Below are positions 37,811-50,751 of a stretch of 64,000 bases of DNA, piece after piece. The stretch lies in contig NZ_CP029008.1 in NCBI RefSeq assembly GCF_024585165.1, forward strand, positions 5,537,501 to 5,601,500, written 5' to 3'. The first letter of the stretch is position 1; each line of letters begins with the position of its first letter. The notes beneath the pieces are model-generated. The model ran no database searches. It was given only the letters and a program-made list of their open reading frames with translations, and was not told the origin of the DNA. Source of the stretch: Bradyrhizobium sp. WBOS07. Lineage in GTDB: Bacteria; Pseudomonadota; Alphaproteobacteria; Rhizobiales; Xanthobacteraceae. A program made the translations under genes and the position numbers.

Positions 37811-38773
37811 ATGAAATTTAGCCGGCAAACAACGCTTGGTGCGCAAGCCTCCGTGGCAGGCGTGGGCGTTCATTCCGGTCTTCCCGTCACTCTCACGCTT
37901 GGGCCCGCGCCTGTCGACGCGGGTTTTGTTTTTATCCGGACAGGCCTCGAGGGAAGTGATCGCGAAGTTCAGGCGACGGCCGATCAGGTGATCGCGACCG
38001 ACTTCGCCACCGTCCTCGGCGATCGCAGCGGTCCGCTGGTGTCCACCGCCGAGCATGTTCTTGCTGCACTGCGGGGCATGGGTGTCGACAACGCCACCAT
38101 CGAAATCGATGGTCCGGAAGTGCCGATCATGGACGGCAGCGCCGCGGCCTTCATTGCGGCGATCGACCAGGCCGGCATCGTGACCCAGCCGGCGCAGCGC
38201 CGCTTCATTCAGGTCTTGAAGCCGATCTCGGTCAAGATCGGCGATTCCTTCGGCGAAATCAGGCCCTACGCCAACGGGTTCTGTGTCGAGGTCGAGATCG
38301 ACTTCACCAATCCCGTCATCGGCCAGCAGGCTTATACTTTCGACCTCAACCCGGAACGTTTCCGCCGCGAAGTCGGCCGGGCCCGGACCTTTGGTCTGAT
38401 GTCCGATGTCGCGCGGCTCTGGAGCGCGGGTTATGCCCTCGGCGCTTCCTTCGACAACACCGTCGTGTTCGACGACGAGCGGCTGCTCAACACCGAGGGT
38501 CTGCGCTACGCCGATGAATGCGCCCGTCACAAGGTGCTGGACGTGATCGGCGATCTCTCGCTGGCCGGCCTGCCGCTGTTGGGTGCCTACCGCTCGGTGC
38601 GTGGCGGCCACAAGCTCAACCACGCCGTCCTGACTGCGTTGCTGGCCGACCGGACCGCCTGGCGGGTGGTCGAGGGCGAGGCGATCCGCCGCACCACGCG
38701 TCCCGTGGGCGAAGTCGGCCGCGGGATCGTCGGTGGCCGGGTTGCGGCGGCCTACGGGCCGGACGTGTCCTGA
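37811..38773 (+). CDS. lpxC: UDP-3-O-acyl-N-acetylglucosamine deacetylase
   Basis: Zinc deacetylase of 320 residues that commits UDP-acyl-GlcNAc to lipid A synthesis. Domain 1 has TLGAQASVAGVGVHSGLPVT and STAEHVLAALRGMGVDNA with Glu81 and His82. Domain 2 has the zinc ligands in ARHKVLDVIGDLSLAG (His240, Asp244) and the catalytic His in GGHKLNHAVLTALL. Slightly longer than E. coli LpxC (305). Placement after ftsZ is conserved across proteobacteria. Confidence 0.97.
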   Translation: MKFSRQTTLGAQASVAGVGVHSGLPVTLTLGPAPVDAGFVFIRTGLEGSDREVQATADQVIATDFATVLGDRSGPLVSTAEHVLAALRGMGVDNATIEIDGPEVPIMDGSAAAFIAAIDQAGIVTQPAQRRFIQVLKPISVKIGDSFGEIRPYANGFCVEVEIDFTNPVIGQQAYTFDLNPERFRREVGRARTFGLMSDVARLWSAGYALGASFDNTVVFDDERLLNTEGLRYADECARHKVLDVIGDLSLAGLPLLGAYRSVRGGHKLNHAVLTALLADRTAWRVVEGEAIRRTTRPVGEVGRGIVGGRVAAAYGPDVS

Positions 38774-39020
38774 ACAGAGCAGTTCCGCGGGCCTCCGGCC
38801 GCGGCGCACCCCCCCGGGAAACTCCTGGTAACCATGATCGGCTAGCATTGCGGCAAGTTCGCCTTAATCCGGGCGAATTGCCTGCCTATCCGGTTGGTTA
38901 AAGATCGCTTTTCGGATCCATCGGCGTGGTCGCATGACAGGCACCACGGCACCATTTCGCGCCCGTGACGGGGTCATGGGCTGGCGGGCACCGCATCACA
39001 GGGCGTCAGGGCTTAAACTC

Positions 39021-39911
39021 ATGTCGGCACAGCGTATGACGCGCGGATATTTCTCGATCTCCTTGCGAGCTCGTGGGCTGCTTCAGGCCGTCACCTTCAT
39101 CCTGCTCGCGCTGCCGCTGGCCGGCTGCGGCACCGGCTCGCTCTGGGACAAGTTCACCGCCAAGGATGACACCTTCGTCGAGGAGCCCGCCGACAAGATC
39201 TACAATGAGGGCCTGTACCTCATGAACGAGAAGAAGGACATGAAGGCGGCGAACAAGAAGTTCGAAGAGGTCGACCGCCAGCATCCTTATTCCGACTGGG
39301 CCCGCAAATCGCTGCTGATGTCCGCTTATGCGTCCTATCAGGGCGGCGACTATGACGGCTGCATCGGCGCGGCCACCCGCTACGTCACGCTGCATCCCGG
39401 CAGCCCGGATGCGGCCTATGCGCAATATCTGATCGCGGCCTCCCATTACGACCAGATCCCGGACATCAGCCGCGACCAGACCCGTACCGAGAAGGCGATC
39501 GCGGCGCTGGAAGAGGTGGTGCGCAAATATCCGAACTCGGAATACGCGACGTCCGCCAAGGCCAAGATCGAAGGTGCGCGCGATCAGCTCGCCGGCAAGG
39601 AAATGAACGTCGGCCGCTACTATGCGCAGAAGCGCGACTACACGGCGGCGATCAACCGTTACAAGACCGTCGTCACCCAGTACCAGACCACCCGCCATGT
39701 CGAGGAGGCGCTGTACCGGCTGACCGAAGCCTATATGGCGATCGGCATCGTCGGCGAGGCGCAGACCGCGGCGGCCGTGCTTGGCCACAATTTTCCTGAC
39801 AGCCGCTGGTACAAGGACGCCTATAATCTTGTAAAATCCGGCGGTCTCGAGCCGAGCGAGAATCAGGGGTCCTGGATCAGCAAGACCTTCAAGAAGATGG
39901 GCCTCGGCTAG
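39021..39911 (+). CDS. bamD: Outer-membrane assembly lipoprotein BamD
   Basis: Essential lipoprotein of the BAM complex that folds outer-membrane proteins. Start set at ATG 39021 (296 residues) because this puts the signal peptide (LLQAVTFILLALPLAGC) close to the N-terminus; the frame continues to 38934. The lipobox is LAGC. The mature part begins GTGSLWDKF and has TPR repeats (YNEGLYLMNEKKDMKAANKK-type helices, YAQYLIAASHYDQIPDISRD) as in BamD/YfiO. recN follows after 13 bases. Confidence 0.93.
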   Translation: MSAQRMTRGYFSISLRARGLLQAVTFILLALPLAGCGTGSLWDKFTAKDDTFVEEPADKIYNEGLYLMNEKKDMKAANKKFEEVDRQHPYSDWARKSLLMSAYASYQGGDYDGCIGAATRYVTLHPGSPDAAYAQYLIAASHYDQIPDISRDQTRTEKAIAALEEVVRKYPNSEYATSAKAKIEGARDQLAGKEMNVGRYYAQKRDYTAAINRYKTVVTQYQTTRHVEEALYRLTEAYMAIGIVGEAQTAAAVLGHNFPDSRWYKDAYNLVKSGGLEPSENQGSWISKTFKKMGLG

Positions 39912-39924
39912 GAAATTTGGTTCC

Positions 39925-43915
<3,991 letters not shown>

Positions 43916-43944
43916 GGAGGCGCGCCAGCGCGTCACGTTCCGCC

Positions 43945-44044
43945 GTCATTCCCCGCGAAGGCGGGGAATCCAGTATTCCAGAGACAGGACGAGGATGCGG
44001 AGAAGCCGCGGTGTACTGGATCCCCCGCCTTCGCGGGGGATGAC
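43945..44044. repeat. Palindromic intergenic repeat, family C (copy 2)
   Basis: GTCATTCCCCGCGAAGGCGG at the left and CCGCCTTCGCGGGGGATGAC at the right, with GAATCCAGTA and TACTGGATCC as inner arms. Separates the converging ligA and MFS genes. Confidence 0.9.
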
Positions 44045-44089
44045 ACCAAGAGCAAAGCAGCAGCCGTTGCTCACCCGCGTGCCGCCCCC

Positions 44090-45364
44090 TCACATCATCC
44101 CGCTCTCTTCCTCCTCCGCCTGCTCGATCAGCTTCTCGCTCACCACGAGCTCACGGCGGGGAACGACGAAAATCATCATGCAGGCGCAGAGCAGCGAGAC
44201 CGCGAGAACCGCGGAGGTGAGCGGCAACGTGGTCGAGGAATGGCCGCCGAGATAGGCGCCGAATTGCGACATCAGCGCGCCGATGCCCTGTTGCAGAAAG
44301 CCCATGGCGCCCGAGGCGGCACCGGCGGCTTCGGGACGGATGCTGATCGCGCCGGCAGCGGAATTCGCCATCACGAAGGCATTGCCGACCATGACGATCA
44401 TCTGCGTGCCGAACAGCCAGCTTGGGGCCTCGTTCCACCCCGTGAAGCTCCACAGCAGGTTCAGCAGGCTTCCGCAGATCTGGAGCGCGAGCCCGAACCA
44501 GATCAGCCTCTCCAGCGAATGCCTGGGCGCAAAGCGCACGCAGAGCAGGTTGCCGACGAGAAATGCAAATCCCGTTGTCGCGAACCAGGCGCCGTATTCG
44601 GCGCTGGTCCGGCCCATCTGCGTCACCACGATGTACGGGCCGCCGCCCGCGAAGGTGAAGATGATCTGCGAGGCCAGCACCTGGCACATCACATAGCCGA
44701 CGAAGGCGCGGCTCTTGATCAGGACGGCGACGTCGCCGCGGAAGCCGCCGCCGGCGGTGCGGCTGCGACGCGTTTCCGGCAGCGCCACCGCGATGCCGAC
44801 GGCGACGATGATTGCAGCGATGGTGATGGCGTAGAAGATCGCGCGCCAGCCGAACGCCGTCTCGATCAGGCCGCCGGTGAGCGGAGAAACCATCTGTCCG
44901 ATCATCAGCGCCGCGACCACCAGGCTGATCATCGAGGCGACGCGGTCGCGCTCGTAGATGTCGCGGATGATGGCGCGGCTCACCACCATGCCGGCGGCGC
45001 CGCCCAGGGCTTGAAAGAAGCGGGCCGCGATCAGCTGCGGCAGGGTTTCGGCGAAGATGCAGGCGATGCTGGCCGCCACCATCAGCGCCAACCCTCCGAG
45101 CAGCACCGGGCGCCGTCCGAACCGGTCGGACAGCGGGCCCATGATCAGCTGCGACAACGCGATGCCGACCATGTAGAGCGACACCGTCATCTGCGCGATC
45201 GAGATGTCGCTGTCGAAATTCGTCGCCAGCACCGGCAGCGCCGGAACAAGGATGTAGAGCGAGATCGGCGCGATCCCGGTCATCACGACCAGCAGCAGCA
45301 GCACCCCGCGCGAGGTCGCGAGGTTGCGCGTCCCTTCCGGCGGCTTGCTGATGATGCCGTGCAT
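44090..45364 (-). CDS. MFS drug efflux protein, Bcr/CflA type
   Basis: Inner-membrane proton antiporter of 424 residues with 12 predicted membrane segments. Features: LYILVPALPVLATNFDSDIS in TM1, the motif-A-like LIMGPLSDRFGRRPVLLGGL between TM2 and TM3, QALGGAAGMVVSRAIIRDIY in TM4 (motif B region), and LTGGLIETAFGWRAIFY in TM5-loop. These match Bcr/CflA drug resistance transporters. Substrate unknown. It converges with ligA, with a palindromic repeat between, and is divergent from nothing evident upstream. Confidence 0.93.
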   Translation of the reverse strand: MHGIISKPPEGTRNLATSRGVLLLLVVMTGIAPISLYILVPALPVLATNFDSDISIAQMTVSLYMVGIALSQLIMGPLSDRFGRRPVLLGGLALMVAASIACIFAETLPQLIAARFFQALGGAAGMVVSRAIIRDIYERDRVASMISLVVAALMIGQMVSPLTGGLIETAFGWRAIFYAITIAAIIVAVGIAVALPETRRSRTAGGGFRGDVAVLIKSRAFVGYVMCQVLASQIIFTFAGGGPYIVVTQMGRTSAEYGAWFATTGFAFLVGNLLCVRFAPRHSLERLIWFGLALQICGSLLNLLWSFTGWNEAPSWLFGTQMIVMVGNAFVMANSAAGAISIRPEAAGAASGAMGFLQQGIGALMSQFGAYLGGHSSTTLPLTSAVLAVSLLCACMMIFVVPRRELVVSEKLIEQAEEEESGMM

Positions 45365-45495
45365 GCGTGTCCATCTTCTGCGTTCGAATCGACTGTAGCG
45401 CGCCGGCGCAAGACGGATATCGGCGTTTCGGAATGCGGCTATACGGATTTCGGGAGGGTGATGATGGAAGCACGATGTTGGCGTCAGCCTCTGCT

Positions 45496-45596
45496 GTCAT
45501 TCCCCGCGCAGGCGGGGAATCCAGTACGCCGCGGCGTCTCAATCTAAGTTTGCTGCCTCTGGAATACTGGATGCCCCGCTTTCGCGGAGCATGGCA
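45496..45596. repeat. Palindromic intergenic repeat, family C (copy 3)
   Basis: GTCATTCCCCGCGCAGGCGG at the left and CCCCGCTTTCGCGGAGCATG at the right, with AATCCAGTAC and AATACTGGAT as inner arms; more diverged on the right. Occupies part of the 293-base gap 45365-45657, which otherwise shows nothing. Confidence 0.85.
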
Positions 45597-45657
45597 GTTG
45601 TGTTGGGGAAGAGCTTTGCGCAGGGGGCGTGGCGCCATGCGCTGCGGCAGTGAGGCC

Positions 45658-47487
45658 CTACGCCTTCAGCTCCGCCGTCGCCCGATCGAGCCAGGCCCGG
45701 GTCGCCTCGTCGAGCGCCGGCCCGACCTCGGATCGCACGCGCGCGTGGTAGGCGTTGAGCCAGTCGAGCTCATCCTTGCTCAGCATCGCGGCATCGATCA
45801 GCCGGCGGTCGATCGGTGCGAGCGTCAGCGTCTCGAACGCGTTCATCGGCTTCTCGGCGCCCTCGATGCTGGCTTCGACCACCAGCTCGAGGTTCTCGAT
45901 GCGGATGCCGAAACCGTCGGTCTTGTAATAGCCGGGCTCGTTGGAGAGGATCATGCCGCGCTTCAGCGGCGTGGTGCCGAGCTTCGAAATCCGCGCCGGC
46001 CCTTCGTGCACCGAGAGATAGCTGCCGACGCCGTGGCCGGTGCCGTGCTCGAAATCGACGCCGGCGGCCCAGAGATATTGCCGTGCCAGCGTGTCGAGCT
46101 GCGCGCCGGTGGTGCCGTCGGGGAAGACCGCGCGCGCGATCGCGATATGGCCGCGCAGCACGCGCGTGAAGCGGTCGCGCATCTCGGCGGTCGGCTCGCC
46201 CACGGCCATGGTCCGGGTGACGTCGGTGGTGCCGTCTTCGTACTGCGCGCCGGAATCGATCAGCAGGAGGTCGCCGGGCGCGATGCGCCGGTTGCTCTTG
46301 CGCGTGACACGGTAGTGCACGATGGCGCCGTTGGGGCCGGTGCCGGAGATGGTCGGAAACGAGACGTCCTTCAGCGCGCCGGTGTCGCGGCGAAACGTCT
46401 CCAACGCCTCGACCGCGTCGATCTCGGTCAGCTTGCCGCTTGGTGCCTCGCGGTCGATCCACGCCAAGAAGCGCGCCAGCGCCAGCGCGTCGCGCCGATG
46501 CGCGGTCTGCGTCCCCTTGATCTCGGTCGCGTTCTTGACCGCCTTGAGCAGTGCAATCGGATCGCTGCCGCGCACCGGCTTGCCGCCGGCGCTCGCGATC
46601 AGCCGGCTGAGCGCGTCGGCTGCGGTGGCACCGTCCAGTGCGATCGATCCGCCGCCCTTGGCCAGCGCCATCAGCGTCGGCGCCATCGCGTCGGGCTCGC
46701 GCACATCGGCGGACTGCTCGAGATGGTCGCGCGTCAGATTGGAGAGCTTGCGGTGATCGATGAAAATGGTGGGACGTCCGTCTTTCGGCACCAGCGCATA
46801 GGACAGCGGCAGCGGCGTATGGGCGACGTCGGCGCCGCGGATGTTGAAGGTCCAGGCGACTGCGTGGCTGTCGGACAGCACCAGCGCGTCGACGCCGAGC
46901 TTGCCGATCTCGCCTCTGATCTGCGCCAGCTTCTCGGCTTCGGTGACGCCGGCATGCTGGAGCCCGTGCACCGCGACGGGGGCGAGCGGCGGCTGCGGAC
47001 GGTCCTGCCAGATCGCGTCGATCGGATTGCTGTCGACGGCAACCAGCTCGGCGCCGGCCTTGGCGCAGGCGGCGGACAGGCGCTCGGCTGCCGCAAAAGT
47101 GTGCAGCCATGGATCGAATCCGAGGCGGTCACCGGCTTTCAGATGCGCCGACACCCAGCTCTCCGGCGGCGGGTCGATCAGCGATTCCACCACCCAGGCC
47201 TTTGCATCGACCTGCTTGGCGGCCTGAAGCGTATAGCGGCCGTCGACGAACAATGCGGCCTCCTGCGCCAGAACCACCGCGAATCCCGCCGAGCCCGTGA
47301 AGCCGGTCAGCCAGGCCAGCCGTTCTTCCGACGGCGGCACATATTCGTTCTGCTGCTGATCGGCGCGCGGAACGACGAAGCCGGCGAGCTTGCGACGGGC
47401 GAGTTCTTCGCGAAACGCGGCCAGCCGTGCCGTCAATGCGACGCCAGCCTCCGGCTCCTCGAATGTCTGGAAGTGTGCTTCGAACAT
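45658..47487 (-). CDS. M24B-family Xaa-Pro aminopeptidase
   Basis: Cytoplasmic metallopeptidase of 609 residues removing N-terminal residues before proline. Two N-terminal creatinase-like domains (WLTGFTGSAGFAVVLAQEAA) precede the pita-bread catalytic domain, whose metal ligands are visible: two Asp in LLIDSGAQYEDGTTDVTRT, His in GTGHGVGSYLSVHEGP, and Glu in NEPGYYKTDGFGIRIENL and NAFETLTLAPIDR. The three-domain length matches eukaryotic-type XPNPEP1 rather than E. coli PepP (441). Divergent from a small gene at 47675; a 15-nt palindrome lies in the gap. Confidence 0.95.
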   Translation of the reverse strand: MFEAHFQTFEEPEAGVALTARLAAFREELARRKLAGFVVPRADQQQNEYVPPSEERLAWLTGFTGSAGFAVVLAQEAALFVDGRYTLQAAKQVDAKAWVVESLIDPPPESWVSAHLKAGDRLGFDPWLHTFAAAERLSAACAKAGAELVAVDSNPIDAIWQDRPQPPLAPVAVHGLQHAGVTEAEKLAQIRGEIGKLGVDALVLSDSHAVAWTFNIRGADVAHTPLPLSYALVPKDGRPTIFIDHRKLSNLTRDHLEQSADVREPDAMAPTLMALAKGGGSIALDGATAADALSRLIASAGGKPVRGSDPIALLKAVKNATEIKGTQTAHRRDALALARFLAWIDREAPSGKLTEIDAVEALETFRRDTGALKDVSFPTISGTGPNGAIVHYRVTRKSNRRIAPGDLLLIDSGAQYEDGTTDVTRTMAVGEPTAEMRDRFTRVLRGHIAIARAVFPDGTTGAQLDTLARQYLWAAGVDFEHGTGHGVGSYLSVHEGPARISKLGTTPLKRGMILSNEPGYYKTDGFGIRIENLELVVEASIEGAEKPMNAFETLTLAPIDRRLIDAAMLSKDELDWLNAYHARVRSEVGPALDEATRAWLDRATAELKA

Positions 47488-47528
47488 GGTGGATCACTTT
47501 AGGATCATGGGGACGAGTCCGCAATCTG

Positions 47529-47543
47529 GACGCAATTTGCGTC
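47529..47543. promoter_or_regulatory. 15-nt palindrome in divergent promoter region
   Basis: GACGCAATTTGCGTC is a perfect inverted repeat with 7-bp arms around one T, between the M24B peptidase and a small-protein gene that read away from each other. It looks like an operator, but no regulator gene is adjacent. Confidence 0.4.
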
Positions 47544-47674
47544 GCATCTGGCATGGACTGTGCTTGAATGGTTCCACTTGAATTGAGTGGAGTAAAGGAT
47601 GCGGCAGCCGCGCTTCGTCCGGATGACAGCGATATTCGAGCAGGTGGTTCATCTCAACGGCGAGGGGACACACG

Positions 47675-47854
47675 ATGCCAGCATTCTCGTTTGAGAAGAT
47701 TTCCCCGCCGGCGCGCCGGGCCCCGACTGCGGCGGCACCGCAGAAGCCGCGCAGCGTGATCAGCCAGATGATCGATCGCATCGCCGAGCGTCGCGCCAAG
47801 CGCACCTTGCAGGTCGAGCGGGCAATTCGCCAAGACGAAAAGCCGGCGGAGTAG
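47675..47854 (+). CDS. Small basic hypothetical protein (59 aa)
   Basis: Protein of 59 residues, MPAFSFEKISPPARRAPTAA at the start, then a charged helix SVISQMIDRIAERRAKRTLQ and an acidic end. GAGGGGA lies eight bases before the ATG, a good ribosome site. The hydrophilic, basic helix suggests a soluble or nucleic-acid-associated protein, but no family is recognised. A 31-codon ORF (47599-47694), with GGAG before its ATG, overlaps its start in another frame and could couple translation. Confidence 0.7.
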   Translation: MPAFSFEKISPPARRAPTAAAPQKPRSVISQMIDRIAERRAKRTLQVERAIRQDEKPAE

Positions 47855-48214
47855 CGGCTTTGATGATGCCGTAGGACCTCCTAGCCTTGGTCAAGAGCTT
47901 TCGTGCCTTGGTGAACCAGGGTAGCGCGGTGCTCACCGCAGTCCAGGACGCTTCGCGCCGGCTACGCCGGTGCCGATGGCATCCTGGACAGCGGCTGGGG
48001 CGCGGGTCCTACGTCGGTGCTCAAGGCACAGGTGGGCAAGGCGGCTCCCGGCGGATCGGCCCGGCCGACCAGCCTACACCAACTGACTGGCCTCCGAACG
48101 CCAGAAGGGTACAGGGTGGGCAAAGGCGCGAAGCGCCGTGCCCACCATCTTCGCTTTTTTCGGGGGCGGAATGGTGGGCACGCTTCGCTTTGCCCACCTT
48201 ACGAGAGCGGAGTC
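47855..48214. other. 360-base gap with repeat fragments
   Basis: No gene is supported. The stretch 47930-48060 looks like degraded repeat sequence (for example GCTACGCCGGTGCCGATGGC and AGGTGGGCAAGGCGGC). A well-preserved palindromic repeat follows at 48112-48202. Confidence 0.55.
48112..48202. repeat. Palindromic intergenic repeat, family G
   Basis: GGGTGGGCAAAGGCGCGAAG with GCCGTGCCCACCAT on the left and ATGGTGGGCACGCTTCG with CTTTGCCCACC on the right make one long hairpin with a loop around CTTCGCTTTTTTCGGGGGC. Lies 12 bases downstream of the CoA-transferase stop, so it may also end that transcript. Confidence 0.85.
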
Positions 48215-49408
48215 TTAAACGACCTCCTTCGCCCTCAACGCCGCGATCTCCGCCGCAGCGAATCCGAGCTCGCCCAGCACCGCGTCCGTATCCGCGCCGA
48301 GCTCCGGCGCCATCCGGTCCAGCCGGCCGCCGCCGTGGGCGAGCTTGAAGCCGCTGCCGGCAAAGCGCAGCCGGCCGTAGGGCGTGTCCAGCTCCTGGAT
48401 CGCGCCGCGCGCCTTGATTTGCGGATGGTCGATCACGTCCTCGACCTTCCAGATGCTGGCGCAGGGCGCGCCGGCGTCCTCCAGAATGCTCTCCCATTCG
48501 CGCGCCGGCTTTGCCGCCAGCGCCGTCTCGATGATGGCGCGCAGCGCCGCTTCGTTCTCGTTGCGCGCAAACCAATCGGCGAAGCGCGGATCAGACAGCG
48601 TGTCCTCGCGGCCGAGCGCAGCCATCAGCGCGCGATACTGCTTCTCGTTGTTGACGGCGAGCAGGATGTGGCCGTCGCCGCACTTGAACAGGTTGGCCGT
48701 GGTCCTGCGGCTCACCGCCTGGTTGCCGGAGAGTGTCTGGCGATGGCCGGCGACCGACCAGTCCGCGATCTGGCCCGACAGGAACGCCAGCGTCGCCTCC
48801 AGCATGGAGACGTCGATCAGCTGCCCCTTGCCGGTGCGGTCGCGCTGGTACAGCGCGCTCGAGACGCCAAACGCAGCCGTGGCGCCCGACAGCACGTCGC
48901 AGACCGCAAAGCCCGCGCGGGTCGGCCCGGTCTCGGGATGGCCTGATATCGCCATGATGCCCGAGAGCGCCTGCATCTTGCCGTCATAGCCGGGCCGCAG
49001 CCGATCCGGGCCGGTCTGGCCGAAGCCCGACACCGCGCAATAGATCAGTTTGGGATTGACGGCTGACAGCGCTTCATAGCCGATGCCGAGCTTGTCCATC
49101 ACGCCGGGGCGGAAATTCTCCATGACGACGTCGACGCTCGCGGCGAGCTTCTTCACGATCGCGATCGCCTCCGGCTTCTGCAGATCGAGCGTCAGGCTGC
49201 GCTTGTTGCCGTTGACGGCCTGGAACGCCGGCGCCAGCCCGCGCTCGGCCCATTCCCGGGAGAGTGGCGTGCGGCGCATGTCCTCGCCCTCGCGCCGCTC
49301 GACCTTGATGATGTCGGCGCCGAGCAGCGCGAGCTGGTAGCTGGCATAGGGGCCGGCCAGCACTTGCGTGAAATCCAGGATCTTCACGCCCTCGAACGGT
49401 CGCGTCAC
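48215..49408 (-). CDS. CaiB/BaiF-family (class III) CoA transferase
   Basis: Soluble CoA transferase of 397 residues. Starts at GTG (49408), supported by GGGAGAG a few bases upstream. Family blocks: FEGVKILDFTQVLAGPYASY at the N-terminus, VKVERREGEDMR-like segment IIKVERREGED, NKRSLTLDLQKPEA, NFRPGVMDKLGIGYEAL, the catalytic Asp in RPGYDGKMQALSGIM, and MLEATLAFLSGQ. Relatives move CoA between formate/oxalate, carnitine or various dicarboxylates; substrate unknown. A CxxC glycine-reductase-like gene lies upstream on the same strand. Confidence 0.92.
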   Translation of the reverse strand: MTRPFEGVKILDFTQVLAGPYASYQLALLGADIIKVERREGEDMRRTPLSREWAERGLAPAFQAVNGNKRSLTLDLQKPEAIAIVKKLAASVDVVMENFRPGVMDKLGIGYEALSAVNPKLIYCAVSGFGQTGPDRLRPGYDGKMQALSGIMAISGHPETGPTRAGFAVCDVLSGATAAFGVSSALYQRDRTGKGQLIDVSMLEATLAFLSGQIADWSVAGHRQTLSGNQAVSRRTTANLFKCGDGHILLAVNNEKQYRALMAALGREDTLSDPRFADWFARNENEAALRAIIETALAAKPAREWESILEDAGAPCASIWKVEDVIDHPQIKARGAIQELDTPYGRLRFAGSGFKLAHGGGRLDRMAPELGADTDAVLGELGFAAAEIAALRAKEVV

Positions 49409-49445
49409 GTCGCTCTCCCATCTTATTGTTATCGGACGACGTCAG

Positions 49446-49543
49446 GCATGATCCGGAAAAGTGCGAAGCGGTTTTCCGGAAAGATCATGCGCAAAGACAA
49501 TCTAAAGTGCGATGACGATCCAACCGAATCTCATCGCGCTTTA
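49446..49543. repeat. Dispersed repeat, family H (copy 2)
   Basis: GGCATGATCCGGAAAAGTG at the left, CTCATCGCGCTTTA at the right, over 85% like the copy at 12212. Its right edge forms the TAA stop (49541-49543) of the following minus-strand gene. Confidence 0.9.
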
Positions 49544-50470
49544 GGCGGCGCGGTTGCCGCGCGCGATCTCCTTCTGCTTGTCGAATTCGGCGCGGCGGCG
49601 CGCCAGCTCCTCCGGCGAAAGCTGGGCGACGTTGTTGTAGTCGAGCTTCCAGGAGGCGTCCTCGCTCCAGCGCAGCGGCGACTGCATCGTCGTCTGCGGG
49701 CCGCTCGCGGTCTCCAGCAGCTTGAGCGCAAGCTCCAGCGTCTGCGCCTGCGAGGCCACGTCGTGCGGCTTGCCGGCGGAATTGCCGAGCGGGAAATCCG
49801 AGAACAAAAAGCGCGGCACCGCCGCGTGCTCGATGATGTCCTTGGCGCAGCCCATGATCACGGTCGGAATGCCGGCTGCTTCGAGATGCCGCGCCACCAG
49901 CGCCGTGGTCTGGTGGCAGACCGGGCAGTTCGGCACCAGCACCGCGACGTCCACCTCGTCGGCAAGGCAGCGCGCCAAAATCTCCGGCGCGTCGGTGTCG
50001 AGCGTGACGCGGTGGCTGCGATTGGTCGGCGCGCCGAAGAAGCGCTGGCTCACCTCGCCGATGCGGCCCGCAGCACTCGCCTTCAACAGCTGCGGCAGCG
50101 GAAACCAGGTGCCGTTGTCGGTCGCCGAGGTGTGCTTGCGGTCGTAGCCGATGTGCGAGATGCGCAAATCGTGCTGTTTCGAGGTGTCGCCGTCATAGAC
50201 CTGGTAGAATTTCGCAGCTCCGTTATACGCCGCGCCCGGTCCCTGGTCGCCCTTGGCGGGATCGTAGGGCGCGGCGGTCGTGACGATGGTCACGCGCGAC
50301 TTCGCCAGCGGCTTCTTCAGCGGCTGGAACGGCGCTGCGGTGTAATGCGCCCAGCGATACGGAGTGGTGTAGCCGATCGCCGCGTAATAGTCCCGCGTGC
50401 GCTGCATGTAGGGGACGGGAGCATCATAATCGGGCGCAAAGCCGAATTCGTCGTCGCGCGGAGCGGACAT
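49541..50470 (-). CDS. CxxC protein related to glycine/sarcosine/betaine reductase component B
   Basis: Protein of 309 residues; AGGAG lies eight bases before the ATG. Family features are VTIVTTAAPYDPAKGDQGPG, HDLRISHIGYDR (as in GrdB-type HIGGFD regions), FPLPQLLKASAAGRIGEVSQ and FGAPTNRSH. The motif VLVPNCPVCHQTTALVARHL aligns with the position where glycine-reductase selenoproteins carry selenocysteine; here it is Cys-x-x-Cys. RHLEAAGIPTVIMGCAKDII follows, with GNSAGKPHD. Related proteins occur in aerobic soil bacteria with uncertain function; a thiol-redox or reductive role is likely. The TAA stop belongs to a dispersed repeat. Confidence 0.78.
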   Translation of the reverse strand: MSAPRDDEFGFAPDYDAPVPYMQRTRDYYAAIGYTTPYRWAHYTAAPFQPLKKPLAKSRVTIVTTAAPYDPAKGDQGPGAAYNGAAKFYQVYDGDTSKQHDLRISHIGYDRKHTSATDNGTWFPLPQLLKASAAGRIGEVSQRFFGAPTNRSHRVTLDTDAPEILARCLADEVDVAVLVPNCPVCHQTTALVARHLEAAGIPTVIMGCAKDIIEHAAVPRFLFSDFPLGNSAGKPHDVASQAQTLELALKLLETASGPQTTMQSPLRWSEDASWKLDYNNVAQLSPEELARRRAEFDKQKEIARGNRAA

Positions 50471-50590
50471 GGGCGCGTCTCCTGGTTCTTGTTGGCGACA
50501 GACTAGAGGGAGTTTTGCGGTTGCTCAACGGGGGGAGGGAGGATGCAGGACAGGATTGCAGATGAAGATGGTGCGGCGTCGGTGCTGCTA

Positions 50591-50740
50591 TCCCTCTCCC
50601 CTTGTGGGAGAGGGTGGCTCGCCGCATGGCGGCGAGACGGGTGAGGGGTATCTCTCCACGAGTCCGCGCACTTTTGAATTCGCGGGGGCAGACCCCTCAT
50701 CCGGCGCTTCGCGCCACCTTCTCCCACAAGGGGAGAAGGA
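50591..50740. repeat. Palindromic intergenic repeat, family A (copy 2)
   Basis: Terminal hairpins CCCTCTCCCCTTGTGGGAG (left) and CTTCTCCCACAAGGGGAGAAG (two halves, right) bracket GGGTGAGGGG and CCCCTCATCCGGCGC. Same plan as the copy between emrA and emrB. It fills the gap between nudK and the CxxC protein gene. Confidence 0.87.
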
Positions 50741-50751
50741 AGAAAGCACAC

